DNA of 64,000 nucleotides from Vibrio splendidus 12E03 (GCF_000272105.2 NZ_AJZD02000183.1:1-64000), one strand, 5' to 3'. Counted from the stretch's first letter, positions 48,030-58,565 are shown. Numbers and translations: made by a program. The notes: a model not told the origin generated them from the sequence alone.

Positions 48030-49097
48030 ATGAAAGCGAATAATAAAAAATCCAATAATTTCAGATCACCGCTTCTTATTTCTCTTGGGCTGCACGTCAT
48101 TTTATTCGTTGCGCTCATTTGGGGAGCGGATTTCACGATGTCAGAGCCAAAACCTACAGGGCAGATGGTTCAAGCAGTGGTGATTGATCCTCAGTTGGTT
48201 CGTCAGCAAGCTCAACAGATTCGTCAACAAAGAGAAGCGGCAAGCAAGAAAGAGCAAGAGCGTCTAGACAAACTGAGACGTGAAAGCGAACGACTTGAAA
48301 AGAATCGTAAAGCTGAAGAAGAAAATATTCGCAAGCTAAAAGAACAGCAAGCGAAAGAGGCTAAAGCGACTCGTGAAGCTGAAAAGCGCCGAGTTGAGAA
48401 AGAGAAACAGCGCAAAGCTGAAGAAGCGCGTTTACAGCAAGAGCAAAAGAAAGCCGCTAAAGCCGAAGCTGACCGCAAGTTGAAAGAAGCGGCGTTAGTG
48501 AAAGCCGAGAACGAGCGTAAAGCCAAAGAAGCGGCAATCGCAAAAGCTGAACAAGAACGCGTGGCAAAAGAAAAAGCCGCGAAAGAGGCAGCAGACAAAG
48601 CTCGTAAAGAAAAAGAAGCCGCTGAACGTGCTGAAAAGCAGCGTATAGCGAAAGAGAAAGAAGCGGCAGCAGCAGCGGAGAAAGCCCGTAAGGCTAAAGA
48701 AGCTGCAGCAAAAGCAGAAAAAGAGCGTAAACAACAAGAAGCAGCATTGAACGATATCTTTGCTGGCCTTGAAACGGAAGCGACTCAAAACTCTTCAGCA
48801 AGACAGCAATTTATTACTGATGAAGCACAGCGTTACGGCGCTATTTATACCCAACTGATTCAGCAGAACCTGTTGTTAGAAGACAGCTATAGAGGACGCT
48901 CATGTCGAGTGAACCTTAAGCTGATTCCAACGGGCTCTAACGCGATATTGGGTAGCTTAAGTATCTTAGATGGCGATAGCCGTTTATGCGCAGCAACCAA
49001 GCGTGCTGTGGCACAAGTGCAATCTTACCCGTTGCCGAAAGACCCAGACATTGTGAAATCACTGAAAGACATTAACTTACTTGTATCACCAGAGTAA
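48030..49097 (+). CDS. tolA: Tol-Pal protein TolA
   Basis: A 355-residue periplasm-spanning protein. The N-terminal membrane anchor (residues 13-33, LLISLGLHVILFVALIWG) carries the SHLS-like contact. A long charged Ala/Lys/Glu helix (about 70-245) forms the coiled domain that gives low-complexity DNA. The globular C-terminal domain III (about 250-355) binds TolB/Pal and colicins (RYGAIYTQLIQQNLLLEDSYRGRSCRVNLKLI). It couples inner-membrane energy to Pal at the division site. Confidence 0.95.
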   Translation: MKANNKKSNNFRSPLLISLGLHVILFVALIWGADFTMSEPKPTGQMVQAVVIDPQLVRQQAQQIRQQREAASKKEQERLDKLRRESERLEKNRKAEEENIRKLKEQQAKEAKATREAEKRRVEKEKQRKAEEARLQQEQKKAAKAEADRKLKEAALVKAENERKAKEAAIAKAEQERVAKEKAAKEAADKARKEKEAAERAEKQRIAKEKEAAAAAEKARKAKEAAAKAEKERKQQEAALNDIFAGLETEATQNSSARQQFITDEAQRYGAIYTQLIQQNLLLEDSYRGRSCRVNLKLIPTGSNAILGSLSILDGDSRLCAATKRAVAQVQSYPLPKDPDIVKSLKDINLLVSPE

Positions 49098-49109
49098 AAG
49101 GACGAACTT

Positions 49110-50462
49110 GTGTTAAAAAAACTATTACTGAGTTTTGTTTTTGTAATAGCGACAAGCAGCCAGTTTGCACACGCGGCACTGGAGCTGGTTATTACAGACG
49201 GTATTAACTCCGCAAGACCTATCGCTATTGTCCCTTTCCGTTGGGAAGGCGCAGAGCCGCTACCACACGATGTATCAGCAGTTATCGCTTCTGACTTACA
49301 ACGTAGTGGTAAATTCAGCCCAGTTGCGACAAGCAAAATGCCTCAAACGCCTTACAGTGAAACTGAGGTGAACTTTGATGCTTGGACCAACCTAGGTGTT
49401 GACTCACTGCTTACAGGTAGCATCACTAAAAATGCTGAAGGGCAATATGTAGTCAACTACCAGTTGATTGACATTGTTCGTGGTCAACTGACCAAAGGAC
49501 AAAGCCGTGCGTTAAGCGACGAAGGCCAATTAGTACTTTCTAAAGATCACGTTTTGTTCAACAAGAAAGCGACGGTTCCGGGCAAACGCTTGAGAGAGTA
49601 CGCGCACCGTATTTCTGATTTAGTGTATGAAGAACTGACTGGTGAGAAAGGCGCGTTTTTAACTCGTATTTCTTACGTGGTAGTGAACGACAAAGACAAA
49701 TACCCATACCAACTTCGTGTTGCTGATTACGATGGTTTCAATGAGCGTTTAGTACTTCGTTCTAAGCAGCCTCTCATGTCTCCCGCATGGTCACTAGACG
49801 GTAAAAAGCTAGCTTATGTGAGCTTCCAGAATGGTCAAGCTGAAATATTCATCATGAATATTTACACGGGTGAACGTGAGAAAGTGACGTCATACCCTCG
49901 TCACAATGGTGCGCCAAGATTCTCGCCAGATGGTAAAACATTGGCATTGGTATTGTCGAAAACGGGCAGCCTTCAGGTGTACACACTTGACCTTGCTAGC
50001 CGTAAGCTGACTCAAATTACCCGCGGCCGTTCGAATAATACTGAGCCATTCTGGCACCCAGATGGCAAGTCTCTAATTTTCACATCGGATCGTGGTGGTA
50101 AACCACAGATTTATAATGTAAATTTGTCAAATAATTCGACTTCTCGTATTACTTGGCAAGGTAGCCAAAACTTAGGTGGCCAGATCACACCTGATGGACG
50201 ATTCCTAATCATGGTCAATCGTAGCAACTCAGGTTTTAACTTGGCTAAGCAGGATTTGGAAACAGGTGCGGTTCAGGTACTAACAAAAACATTGTTAGAC
50301 GAATCTCCAAGTATTGCACCGAATGGAGGTATGGTTATCTATAGCTCTATTTACAACAAGACAAACGTACTATCGATGGTTTCTATCGATGGCCGTTTCA
50401 AAGCTAGATTACCGGCAACCAACGGACGTGTAAGAGCGCCTGCATGGTCACCGTTCCTCTAG
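49110..50462 (+). CDS. tolB: Tol-Pal protein TolB
   Basis: A 450-residue periplasmic protein. The signal peptide ends at AHA (about residue 22). A small N-terminal domain follows and then a six-bladed WD-like beta-propeller: repeats such as [34 protein letters not shown] and [19 protein letters not shown]. It binds Pal and TolA. GTG start with AAAAGGA ahead of it. It lies between tolA and pal in the standard order. Confidence 0.97.
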   Translation: MLKKLLLSFVFVIATSSQFAHAALELVITDGINSARPIAIVPFRWEGAEPLPHDVSAVIASDLQRSGKFSPVATSKMPQTPYSETEVNFDAWTNLGVDSLLTGSITKNAEGQYVVNYQLIDIVRGQLTKGQSRALSDEGQLVLSKDHVLFNKKATVPGKRLREYAHRISDLVYEELTGEKGAFLTRISYVVVNDKDKYPYQLRVADYDGFNERLVLRSKQPLMSPAWSLDGKKLAYVSFQNGQAEIFIMNIYTGEREKVTSYPRHNGAPRFSPDGKTLALVLSKTGSLQVYTLDLASRKLTQITRGRSNNTEPFWHPDGKSLIFTSDRGGKPQIYNVNLSNNSTSRITWQGSQNLGGQITPDGRFLIMVNRSNSGFNLAKQDLETGAVQVLTKTLLDESPSIAPNGGMVIYSSIYNKTNVLSMVSIDGRFKARLPATNGRVRAPAWSPFL

Positions 50463-50574
50463 TTTAAGTGATACATTCTATTAGCTATTGATAGTGTTAA
50501 CTATTGTGGCGTTTAACTATCTATAGCACTTAGTCGCTGTAGAAACTAAGTTTGATAACGTAAGGAAAAAAAAG

Positions 50575-51117
50575 ATGCAACTTAACAAAGTTCTTAAAGG
50601 CTTGATGATTGCACTACCAGTGATGGCAGTAACGGCATGTAGCTCAACTGATGAAGCAACATCTGCAACATCTGGTACTGAAAGCAACCAAACAACTTCA
50701 GGTTCAGAAGGCAACGTAGACACAACTGTTGTAACGCCAATTGACGCTAACGGTCAACTGTCTGAGCAAGAGCTTAAAGAGCAAGCGCTACGTGAAACTC
50801 AAACAATCTACTTCGCATTCGATAACTCTACTATCGCTGGCGATTACGAAGAAATGCTAGCAGCTCACGCAGCTTACCTAGTTAAGAACGTTGACATGAA
50901 CGTTACTATTGAAGGTCACGCTGATGAGCGCGGTACTCCTGAGTACAACATCGCACTTGGCGAGCGTCGTGCACAAGCTGTAGCGAAATACCTACAAGCT
51001 CTAGGTGTTCAAGCAGACCAAATCTCTATCGTAAGCTACGGTGAAGAGAAGCCACTTCTTCTAGGTCAATCTGAAGATGTGTACGCTAAAAACCGTCGCG
51101 CAGTACTAGTTTACTAA
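50575..51117 (+). CDS. pal: Peptidoglycan-associated lipoprotein Pal
   Basis: An outer-membrane lipoprotein of 180 residues with lipobox AVTAC (Cys22) and a Ser/Thr/Gly-rich linker to about 60. The OmpA-like C-terminal domain then binds meso-diaminopimelate in peptidoglycan ([37 protein letters not shown] near 125, [12 protein letters not shown]). It constricts the outer membrane at division when driven by TolQRA. It has a 112-base gap after tolB, so it may have an extra promoter. Confidence 0.97.
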   Translation: MQLNKVLKGLMIALPVMAVTACSSTDEATSATSGTESNQTTSGSEGNVDTTVVTPIDANGQLSEQELKEQALRETQTIYFAFDNSTIAGDYEEMLAAHAAYLVKNVDMNVTIEGHADERGTPEYNIALGERRAQAVAKYLQALGVQADQISIVSYGEEKPLLLGQSEDVYAKNRRAVLVY

Positions 51118-51150
51118 TTTTAGTAGGCTATATAATTGAGGAATTGCCTC

Positions 51151-51939
51151 ATGTTCAGTAACACAAAGCGAGTTATTTTGCTTTCGTTACTGGCAAGTGC
51201 AGCGAACACCGCGTTCGCTGCACCAGCTCCAGTATCCGATCTCAATAGCACCGCAACTAATTCATCATCTTCCTCTCGAGCAGCGTCTGCATCTAACGAA
51301 TCAGATATTGAGCGTTTAGAACGCCTGCTTCAAAATCGCAACCTTGTTCAGCTTCAAATGCAACAGCAAATCGACGACATGGCACTGGAGATCAGTGAAC
51401 TTCGTGGTGAGCTGGAACGAAATAGCTACGATATGAAGCAAATGCTAGAGCGCCAACGTGAACTGTTCATTGAACTGGACCGTGTGAGAGGTGAGGTGAA
51501 AGCAGCAGGCACCGCAACGGTAGCAGTGGCGGCGAGTGAAGGCTCTAAAGACGCTTCTGGTACGTTCAGTACTGATGTGGATGAGCAAACCGCTTATCAA
51601 AATGCTGTAGATATGATTCTAAAGCAACGAGACTACACGGGTGCGATTGCCGCATTCCAAAAGTTTCAAAAAGACTTCCCAGATTCTACCTTCACACCTA
51701 ACTCACATTACTGGTTAGGTCAGCTTTATTTCGCTAAGAAGCAAGATAAAGAAGCCGTGAAGAGCTTTGCCGCTGTTGTGTCGTACAAAGACTCAAACAA
51801 GCGAGCAGATGCACTGGTTAAGCTTGGTGACATAGCTGCGCGCAACAACAACGCGACGCAAGCTAAGAAATATTACCAACAAGTCGTGACCGAGTACCCA
51901 AATAGTGCTTCGGCAAAAGTGGCGAAAACCCACTTATAA
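51151..51939 (+). CDS. cpoB: Cell division coordinator CpoB
   Basis: A periplasmic TPR protein (formerly YbgF) that links Tol-Pal to PBP1B. 262 residues. The signal peptide ends about residue 24 (AFA-APAP). A coiled coil at about 55-105 has heptad-like ERLERLLQNRNLVQLQMQQQ. TPR repeats follow from about 145 (AYQNAVDMILKQRDYTGAIAAFQKF, then PNSHYWLGQLYFAKKQDKEAVKSFAAV). The ATG at 51151 has GAGGA 8 bases upstream. A TTG five codons earlier is less likely. Last gene of the cluster. Confidence 0.93.
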   Translation: MFSNTKRVILLSLLASAANTAFAAPAPVSDLNSTATNSSSSSRAASASNESDIERLERLLQNRNLVQLQMQQQIDDMALEISELRGELERNSYDMKQMLERQRELFIELDRVRGEVKAAGTATVAVAASEGSKDASGTFSTDVDEQTAYQNAVDMILKQRDYTGAIAAFQKFQKDFPDSTFTPNSHYWLGQLYFAKKQDKEAVKSFAAVVSYKDSNKRADALVKLGDIAARNNNATQAKKYYQQVVTEYPNSASAKVAKTHL

Positions 51940-51944
51940 AACAA

Positions 51945-51973
51945 AATAGGGGTGCTTAGGCGCCTCTTTTTTA
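51945..51973 (+). terminator. cpoB terminator
   Basis: Stem AGGGGTGC/GCGCCTCT with two G-U pairs, four-base loop and T-tract. Confidence 0.78.
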
Positions 51974-52149
51974 TACCTGATTACTTCCGTTTAGTGTTTA
52001 CTTATCTTCTTTGTGATGCCAACACGTCGCCTTGTTTATGCGTTTTAAGCATTAGCTAGCCACTGCTTGCAACCAATCCTTTTTGATCCCAATCGCTGTC
52101 CTGTGTAGAATACTCGGATTCTCGGAAGAAGTTGCGTAGAGCAAGAGCA

Positions 52150-53211
52150 ATGAGTCATATACTAGATAAAATCGATACAGTTTACCCGTTTCCGCCGAAG
52201 CCAGTTCCATTGAGCGACGCTCAGAAACAGGCCCACATCGCGAACATCAAAAAACTACTTCAGGAAAAAGATGCAGTTCTAATTGCACACTACTATACAG
52301 ATCCTGAAATTCAGGCTCTGGCTGAAGAAACTGGTGGTTTCGTTGGCGATTCTTTAGAAATGGCTAAGTTCGGTAACCGTCATTCAGCAAGCACTTTGAT
52401 CATCGCTGGTGTTCGTTTCATGGGTGAGTCTGCGAAGATTCTGACGCCTGAAAAACGCATTCTAATGCCAACACTTGAAGCTGAATGTTCACTTGATCTT
52501 GGTTGTCCAGCTGACAAGTTTACAGAATTTTGTGATGCTCACCCTGACCATACCGTGGTTGTATACGCGAACACCTCTGCAGCTGTTAAAGCTCGTGCAG
52601 ATTGGGTAGTGACGTCGAGCATCGCTTTAGAAATCGTTGAAAGCCTAGACGCTGAAGGCAAACCCATTATTTGGGGCCCTGACCGTCACCTAGGTTCTTA
52701 CATCGCAAATCAAACTGGCGCTGACATGTTGCTTTGGCAAGGTGAGTGTATCGTTCATGATGAGTTCTCAGCTGATGCTTTGAAGAAAATGAAATCGGTA
52801 TACCCAGAAGCGGCTATCTTGGTTCACCCAGAATCACCAGCAAGTGTGGTTGAACTGGCTGATGCCGTAGGCTCTACAAGCCAACTGATCAAGAAAGCAA
52901 AAGAGCTGCCTCATCCACAGATGATTGTTGCGACAGACAAAGGCATCTTCTTCAAGATGCAACAATTGGTTCCTGAAAAAGAGCTGATTGAGGCGCCGAC
53001 AGCGGGTGCTGGTGCAACGTGTCGTAGCTGCGCACACTGTCCTTGGATGGCAATGAACGGCCTTGAAGCGATTGAAAACGCGCTTGAGAATGGTGGTGAG
53101 CAACACGAAATCTTCGTTTCTGACGAATTACGCGTTAAGTCTCTTATTCCATTGAACCGCATGCTAGATTTTGCAGAGCAGTTAAATGTGCAGGTAAAAG
53201 GTAACGCGTAA
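52150..53211 (+). CDS. nadA: Quinolinate synthase
   Basis: Condenses iminoaspartate with DHAP to quinolinate in NAD synthesis. 353 residues. The [4Fe-4S] ligands are seen in [22 protein letters not shown] and [37 protein letters not shown] near residue 48 and [17 protein letters not shown] near 135 also fit. The TTG at 52132 is in frame, but the ATG at 52150 lies where E. coli NadA starts. It follows cpoB, as in E. coli, but without the tRNA genes found between them there. nadB is not in the window. Confidence 0.95.
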   Translation: MSHILDKIDTVYPFPPKPVPLSDAQKQAHIANIKKLLQEKDAVLIAHYYTDPEIQALAEETGGFVGDSLEMAKFGNRHSASTLIIAGVRFMGESAKILTPEKRILMPTLEAECSLDLGCPADKFTEFCDAHPDHTVVVYANTSAAVKARADWVVTSSIALEIVESLDAEGKPIIWGPDRHLGSYIANQTGADMLLWQGECIVHDEFSADALKKMKSVYPEAAILVHPESPASVVELADAVGSTSQLIKKAKELPHPQMIVATDKGIFFKMQQLVPEKELIEAPTAGAGATCRSCAHCPWMAMNGLEAIENALENGGEQHEIFVSDELRVKSLIPLNRMLDFAEQLNVQVKGNA

Positions 53212-53231
53212 GCCGCTCTTTTATCTAACCC

Positions 53232-53261
53232 AAAAAACCAGCCAATCGTGCTGGTTTTTTT
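53232..53261 (+). terminator. nadA terminator
   Basis: Stem AAAACCAGC/GCTGGTTTT with a seven-base loop and a T-run. Confidence 0.9.
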
Positions 53262-53383
53262 GTACCTGCGTATAGGCCGCCAATATCAATCTTGTGGTCA
53301 TGTATCTTTTTCTGATGATACATCTTGTTGATATCAGGTATTTTTTCTAGCATGTAAGTAAGAGGAAAAGATTAGAGGCTCGA

Positions 53384-54415
53384 ATGATAATCTGGTTACA
53401 ACTCAAACGCTGGATCAAAGCAAACATCTTTGTTTTGAACGGCAAAAATTTACTGTTCACTTTTCTTGGCTACATCGCTTTATCGTGGTCGATGCTGTAT
53501 TTGGCGGGTGAAACAGATTTAACCAGTTCGGTTACCGTATTCGCTTACTATTTGGTGGTGACGGCTTCTACAGTTGGTTATGGTGATTTATCCCCAACCA
53601 CGGTAGCGGGGCAGTGGATCGTTATTCTATTTGTGATTCCAGGCGGGTTGAGCCTTTTCGCCGCGTTACTCGGTAAAGTGGCGACAGAAGGTGTTGAATA
53701 TTGGCGAGCGGGCTTGCTAGGAAAAAGGAGAGTTAGAGTGGACAACCACATTTTGATGTTGGGGTGGAATGAGCAAAGAACCATTCATCTCATCCGCATG
53801 CTACAACACGAAGAAACGGGTAAACGACCAATCGTGTTATGTACGCGCTCAGATATCGAAAACCCGTTACCCGGTGAAATTAACTTCGTCAAAGTAAACA
53901 GCTACACCGATGGCAAAGAGATGGAGAAAACGGGCATTGAGTCTGCAAGTTGCATCCTGATTGATAATCCAGAAGACGACATTACGTTATCTGCGGCGCT
54001 TTACTGTGCCAACCGAAACCCTAAGGCACACCTTCTTGTTTACTTTAAAGACGAAGCGTTGAGCGATTTGCTACATAAGCATTGCCCTAACTCAGAATGT
54101 ATTCCAGCTGTGGGGGCTGAGATGCTAGCAAAGGCTGCAGTAGACCCAGGATCAAGTGCGCTTCATCAAGAGTTATTGAGCTCAACAAGAGGCATGACAC
54201 AGTATTCAACGTACTTCCCTGAAGACGCTGAGCCTGTCACCGTCGCGCCTATTTTCTCTGTGTTTAAAGAGAAGTATCAAGCAACACTGATCGCCATTGA
54301 TACGGGGAGCGGTATTGAACTCAACCCAGAGTTAGATCAAGTGGTCAGCAGTGGCACTAAGCTGTTCTATATTGCCGACGAGCGAATTGATGACTTCGAT
54401 TGGAAAGGCTTCTAA
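53384..54415 (+). CDS. Two-TM potassium channel with RCK-like domain
   Basis: A 343-residue channel of the Ion_trans_2 type. The first membrane helix is near residues 24-42. A pore loop with selectivity filter TVGYGD (Thr63 to Asp68) follows, and the second helix is near 75-100 (IVILFVIPGGLSLFAALLG). A cytoplasmic RCK/TrkA-N-like domain from about 118 to 260 begins NHILMLGWNEQRTIHLIRML. Its Rossmann glycine pattern is not the classical GxGxxG, so the ligand is unclear. The C-terminal region resembles TrkA-C. It may regulate K+ or sense envelope potential. A single gene, followed by a bidirectional terminator. Confidence 0.88.
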   Translation: MIIWLQLKRWIKANIFVLNGKNLLFTFLGYIALSWSMLYLAGETDLTSSVTVFAYYLVVTASTVGYGDLSPTTVAGQWIVILFVIPGGLSLFAALLGKVATEGVEYWRAGLLGKRRVRVDNHILMLGWNEQRTIHLIRMLQHEETGKRPIVLCTRSDIENPLPGEINFVKVNSYTDGKEMEKTGIESASCILIDNPEDDITLSAALYCANRNPKAHLLVYFKDEALSDLLHKHCPNSECIPAVGAEMLAKAAVDPGSSALHQELLSSTRGMTQYSTYFPEDAEPVTVAPIFSVFKEKYQATLIAIDTGSGIELNPELDQVVSSGTKLFYIADERIDDFDWKGF

Positions 54416-54444
54416 AGCGACTATTTTCATCTCGTCTAGAAACG

Positions 54445-54472
54445 AAAAAAGGCCTCATAATGAGGCCTTTTG
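54445..54472. terminator. Bidirectional terminator
   Basis: Perfect stem AAAAGGCCTCA/TGAGGCCTTTT, three-base loop, between the converging channel and UPF0149 genes. Confidence 0.92.
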
Positions 54473-54491
54473 GTATGTATAAAGCCAACTT

Positions 54492-55061
54492 TTATTGAGC
54501 TTCAGCCAGCGCAATACCGCGCTGTGTTAGACCGCAAAGCATTACAGGTACAGCGTTAAAGATCTCTTCAAATTGCTCTAGGCCTTCGATGCCTTGCTCT
54601 GCAAGCGTAGCAATTGACGTTTCTGGATCGTAAAGCATGCTCAGTGACAGCAGGACACCGCCAACGAGTGCGTTATCTTCGCTCTCTTCAGGCATTAGTG
54701 TTTCCCAATCGTCGCGAGCAATCTGCCAGCCTTGAAGCAAGCCTTCACAAAAATCACGAGCGGCAGTGTTCACCACTTCTTCGTCGTCTAATTGACAAGC
54801 TTCAGGCCAAACCCAAGTCCCTTCAATCAGTTCTGGGCGGGTTTTATTCCAAAGCTCGATGATAACTTCAATGTAGCTTTCTAGCTGTTCACCATCCGTA
54901 AAAGGTGCGACTTCTTCGCCACCCCATAAGAACGGTAGCCACTCATGCGGGGTTAACACATTCGGTGCCGCTGCCATTGCAGTGACAAAGCCCATTGTTT
55001 TGTGTTCTGTGATTAGCTTTCCTTCCAACTCTGGAAGCGCAAGAATATCTTGTAAAGTCAA
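54492..55061 (-). CDS. UPF0149 (YecA/YgfB) family protein
   Basis: A 189-residue cytoplasmic helical protein of the UPF0149 family: ELEGKLITEHKTMGFVTAMAAAPNVLTPHEWLPFLWGG in the first 55 residues, and DFCEGLLQGWQIARDDWETL near 110. There is no C-terminal SEC-C zinc motif, unlike some YecA proteins. YgfB of Pseudomonas is a regulator, but the role of this member is not known. It is divergent from the histidine kinase gene, and there is no conserved partner here. Confidence 0.78.
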   Translation of the reverse strand: MTLQDILALPELEGKLITEHKTMGFVTAMAAAPNVLTPHEWLPFLWGGEEVAPFTDGEQLESYIEVIIELWNKTRPELIEGTWVWPEACQLDDEEVVNTAARDFCEGLLQGWQIARDDWETLMPEESEDNALVGGVLLSLSMLYDPETSIATLAEQGIEGLEQFEEIFNAVPVMLCGLTQRGIALAEAQ

Positions 55062-55145
55062 AGTGAGGTACCGTAAAAGGGAACATATTTGCGCTTATAG
55101 TACCAATGAACTTGTGCCAATCAAGCTTCAATCTAAAAAGGCTTG

Positions 55146-57686
55146 ATGTCATGGATGATAAACACTAGGTTTAACAGAAAAGAAAACAATAAAAGAATTA
55201 TGCAGATACGGTCGTCTTTAAAGAAAAAAAGCATGGTAGCGCTCGGATTATACCTTGCGATGTTTATTGCCATTGTCGGTAGTGTGACGTATTACGTCGT
55301 AGAATCCCCTGTGCGCGCCAAATTACAACAAAACCTCGACTTGCGTACGCAACTGTTATCCGCATTGATTACAGAGCCACTCAGTAGTTCTCGAGGCTTC
55401 GTAGACAGTCTCGTTGGGTTTGCTCAAGCGCATCGTAACGGTGATGATGTTATTCCGCTCTTTAAGTCCATGTTGGCGGCGAGCGACGATACGATTGTCA
55501 GTGCCGGTATTTGGCCCGAACCTTATGCGCTTGATTCTAAAAAGCTTCTCAACAGTTACTTTTTTAATAAAGCCGACGATGGAATAATCGACCAGATATA
55601 TTCTTACAACAACCCCAAAAATGCCCCTTATCAAGAAGAGTATTGGTACACCTCTGTCGTCAACCAAAAACAAGGCACTATCTCTTGGAGTGATGTGTAT
55701 ATCGACCCATACACACACGTTCGAATGATTACGGCGTCTTCCCCTTATTATTACGACGGTACTTTTGCCGGTGTTGCCACGGTGGATCTCTCGCTCGAAG
55801 AGCTGCTTGGTTTTATCAAGAACCACGCCGAAGAATACAACCTTGGCATTACGCTCAGAGATAAGCTTAACCAAGAGTTGGTATCGCATAACTTTAATCT
55901 CGTTGAAGGCATTTACATCAGTAGCAATCAATTTGGTGATTTTGGCTGGCAAGTGGATGTGGTGAACTCCAAATCACGGGTAGCAGACGAAGTGTTTCGT
56001 CAAGTGATGAGCATTGAAGGCGGTATTGTTCCGCTGCTGCTACTTTGTGTCATGGCGGGGTATTACTTATTGAACCGTTATTTGATTAGTCCAATCACAA
56101 GGATTGCAGCACAGGTTGATAGCTCGAAAGCGGGCGAAATCATTGATGTGGATTACTCGAGTGATGACGAAATCGGCCATTTGATTAAAACCTTCAACGA
56201 AAAGACCATTTATCTCGAAGCGGAAAAGGTTAAAGCTCAGGCATCCACCAATGCAAAAACCGCTTTCCTTGCGACCTTGTCACATGAAATTCGCACTCCG
56301 ATGAATGGAGTATTGGGTACCGCTCAAATCCTATTAAAAACGCCTCTAAATTCTGAACAAGAGAAGCATCTAAAGAGTTTGTATGAGTCCGGCGATCATA
56401 TGATGACCCTGCTCAACGAGATCTTAGACTTCTCGAAGATCGAGCAGGGCAGGTTGGATCTTGATGAAACGCGTTTCCCGCTTGATTCGATCATCGGCAG
56501 TATTAACAGTGTTTACTACACATTGTCTTCCGAGAAAGGGCTTCAATTCAAAGTGTACTCTGAGGTACCTTCGGGTCGTTGGTACTTCTCAGATAAAGCT
56601 CGCCTTCGCCAAATCTTGTTTAATCTATTGAACAACGCGGTGAAGTTCACCTCCAGAGGCTTTGTTGAGGTGTACCTGAAAGAAGTGGTTGAGGGGAGTG
56701 ACACCTATCTAAGCATTCGAGTTCGTGATACCGGAATTGGTATATCTAAAGAAGCTCAAAAGCGAATTTTTAAACCGTTTGAACAAGCGGAGTCTTCGAC
56801 TACAAGGCGTTTTGGTGGAACAGGCCTTGGCTTAGCAATAGTGAAGAAAATTGCCCAATTGATGGATGGCAGTATTACCGTCACCAGTGAAGAAGGGATA
56901 GGCACGAGCTTTGATGTGCGCTTGAAGATTCAACCATGCCAGCCTGGCGAGATCGAGAGTCTGCCACATAAGAAGTTGGACTACTCAGGCTTAAAAGTAC
57001 TGATCGTTGAGGATAACCGAACGAATACGGTGATCATAGAAACCTTCATGAGCAGTAAAGGCTTTACTTGTAAGAGCGTCGAAAACGGTGAGCTTGCGAT
57101 ACAAGCCGTGGTTGCTGAGCCCTTTGATTTGGTACTCATGGATAACCATATGCCAGTGATGGACGGCGTTGAATCAACTACAGCGATTCGTGCTTTGATC
57201 GGTGAAGTGTCATCAGTATTGGTATTTGGTTGTACGGCTGATGTCTTTAAAGAGACTCGCGAGCGCATGCTGGGGGCGGGTGTGGATTATATTATCGCAA
57301 AGCCAATCGATGAGCGTGAGCTAGATGATGCGTTGTTCCGCTATTCAAATAAGCTTTACCAATACCATGAAGTAAAAGAGGATGATCTCGAAAGCCAAGC
57401 AGTAAAACAACGTGATTCTAAAAGTAAAAGCGAGTCACTGCCTAAACCTGATCTGCGAAACAAAGATAACACCGAAGAGCTATTAGTGACCTTGTATGTG
57501 GCACTAGAAGACAACAACCTAGAACTGATTCAATTTGCGCTAGAGAGCCTACGTGTTCACGTTGAACCAATGAACAATGCTGAACTTACTTATCAAGTTG
57601 ATAAAGCGTTAGAGCAGGTTTCATTAGGGACTCCACCTACACAAGATGTCATCAATATTATTACTGTAAACCTACCGATGGCTTAA
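55146..57686 (+). CDS. Orphan hybrid histidine kinase with Cache-like sensor (LuxQ-like C-terminal half)
   Basis: An 846-residue membrane sensor kinase. TM1 is near residues 32-54. A periplasmic dCache-like domain (about 60-285) contains PYQEEYWYTSVV and RMITASSPYYYDGTFAGVATVDLSL. TM2 is near 290-310, followed by a HAMP segment. The HisKA phospho-His is in LSHEIRTPMNG (His380). The HATPase boxes are LFNLLNNAVKFT, DTGIGIS and GGTGLGLAIVKK. The receiver has VLIVEDNRTNT and LMDNHMPVMDG (Asp666). The tail of about 70 residues lacks an HPt-type histidine, so a separate HPt protein is needed. The kinase-receiver half resembles LuxQ/CqsS, while the sensor is of the Cache type. The start used is the ATG with AAAGG upstream; 55155 and 55200 are alternatives. 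No partner regulator is nearby. Confidence 0.85.
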   Translation: MSWMINTRFNRKENNKRIMQIRSSLKKKSMVALGLYLAMFIAIVGSVTYYVVESPVRAKLQQNLDLRTQLLSALITEPLSSSRGFVDSLVGFAQAHRNGDDVIPLFKSMLAASDDTIVSAGIWPEPYALDSKKLLNSYFFNKADDGIIDQIYSYNNPKNAPYQEEYWYTSVVNQKQGTISWSDVYIDPYTHVRMITASSPYYYDGTFAGVATVDLSLEELLGFIKNHAEEYNLGITLRDKLNQELVSHNFNLVEGIYISSNQFGDFGWQVDVVNSKSRVADEVFRQVMSIEGGIVPLLLLCVMAGYYLLNRYLISPITRIAAQVDSSKAGEIIDVDYSSDDEIGHLIKTFNEKTIYLEAEKVKAQASTNAKTAFLATLSHEIRTPMNGVLGTAQILLKTPLNSEQEKHLKSLYESGDHMMTLLNEILDFSKIEQGRLDLDETRFPLDSIIGSINSVYYTLSSEKGLQFKVYSEVPSGRWYFSDKARLRQILFNLLNNAVKFTSRGFVEVYLKEVVEGSDTYLSIRVRDTGIGISKEAQKRIFKPFEQAESSTTRRFGGTGLGLAIVKKIAQLMDGSITVTSEEGIGTSFDVRLKIQPCQPGEIESLPHKKLDYSGLKVLIVEDNRTNTVIIETFMSSKGFTCKSVENGELAIQAVVAEPFDLVLMDNHMPVMDGVESTTAIRALIGEVSSVLVFGCTADVFKETRERMLGAGVDYIIAKPIDERELDDALFRYSNKLYQYHEVKEDDLESQAVKQRDSKSKSESLPKPDLRNKDNTEELLVTLYVALEDNNLELIQFALESLRVHVEPMNNAELTYQVDKALEQVSLGTPPTQDVINIITVNLPMA

Positions 57687-57935
57687 ATGTTGTTTAATTA
57701 CGGTAAGTAAACAACGAGTTGTCTAATGTTTGACCTTGGTTTGGATTTTTGGTTGAAGTGACTGCTTTTTAAGTGGTTTTTGGTTGTTAATTTACAACTT
57801 GATTTTTAATTTGGAATGTATGACTACTTATCTTGTGATTTAATAGTGCCATTATCTGGTTGGGTGTGAAAGTGCCTTGTTTATATGTTGCTAAATCACT
57901 AAATAGGTAGTGATATATTTTAGGTTTAACGCTCA

Positions 57936-58385
57936 ATGAAGTCTCGTGGTCCATTTTGTATTCGTAACGCAGCGGCGGATACATTTGCTATGGTAGTTTT
58001 CTGTTTTATCTCTGGCATGATCGTAGAAGTGTTTATTTCTGGTATGACGTTCGAGCAATCTCTTGCTTCTCGAACGTTATCTATTCCGGTAAACATTGCT
58101 ATCGCTTGGCCTTATGGCGTTTTTCGTGATTGGTTCTTGCGCAACGGTGCAAAGCTTTCAGAAAGCTCATTGATGAAAAACTTGTCTGATTTGATGGCAT
58201 ACGTGTTATTCCAATCTCCTGTGTATGCCGGGATTTTGTTGGCAGTGGGTGCTTCAGGCGACCAGATCGTGACGGCTGTAACCAGTAATGCCGTTATCTC
58301 GTGCGGTATGGGTGTACTTTACGGCTACTTCCTAGATATGTGCCGAAAATGGTTTCGAGTCCCGGGCTACTATCAACAAGCTTAA
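57936..58385 (+). CDS. alaE: L-alanine exporter AlaE
   Basis: A 149-residue inner-membrane protein with four hydrophobic segments. [36 protein letters not shown] near residue 10 and [17 protein letters not shown] near 48 match E. coli AlaE, which exports excess L-alanine by proton motive force. [15 protein letters not shown] and [15 protein letters not shown] complete the family pattern. It stands alone, with 249 AT-rich bases upstream. dadA lies 3 kb downstream, but they are separate units. Confidence 0.9.
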   Translation: MKSRGPFCIRNAAADTFAMVVFCFISGMIVEVFISGMTFEQSLASRTLSIPVNIAIAWPYGVFRDWFLRNGAKLSESSLMKNLSDLMAYVLFQSPVYAGILLAVGASGDQIVTAVTSNAVISCGMGVLYGYFLDMCRKWFRVPGYYQQA

Positions 58386-58498
58386 GAAAAGCAACAAGCG
58401 TAAGTGCAGCGAAAGAATGAAATTTGGTTTGTTTTTGATCTAATGAGTTAATTTGTAATCGAACAAACCGAAAAAGGCACTTTTTTTGAGAATGCCCC

Positions 58499-58527
58499 TT
58501 GACCAAAGCAAGCAGAATCAATAAAGT
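58499..58527 (+). promoter_or_regulatory. Candidate tRNA-Ser promoter
   Basis: -35 TTGACC (58499-58504), 17-base spacer, -10 TAAAGT (58522-58527), followed by a GC-rich AGCGCC discriminator as in stringently controlled stable-RNA promoters. About 38 bases before the tRNA. Confidence 0.5.
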
Positions 58528-58565
58528 AGCGCCTCGTTGAGTGACATGCTCAACACACAATTTGT

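Noticed and set aside
48200-48740. Repetitive Ala/Lys/Glu coding as a repeat array
   Set aside because: This is the helical domain II of TolA, not a CRISPR or DNA repeat.
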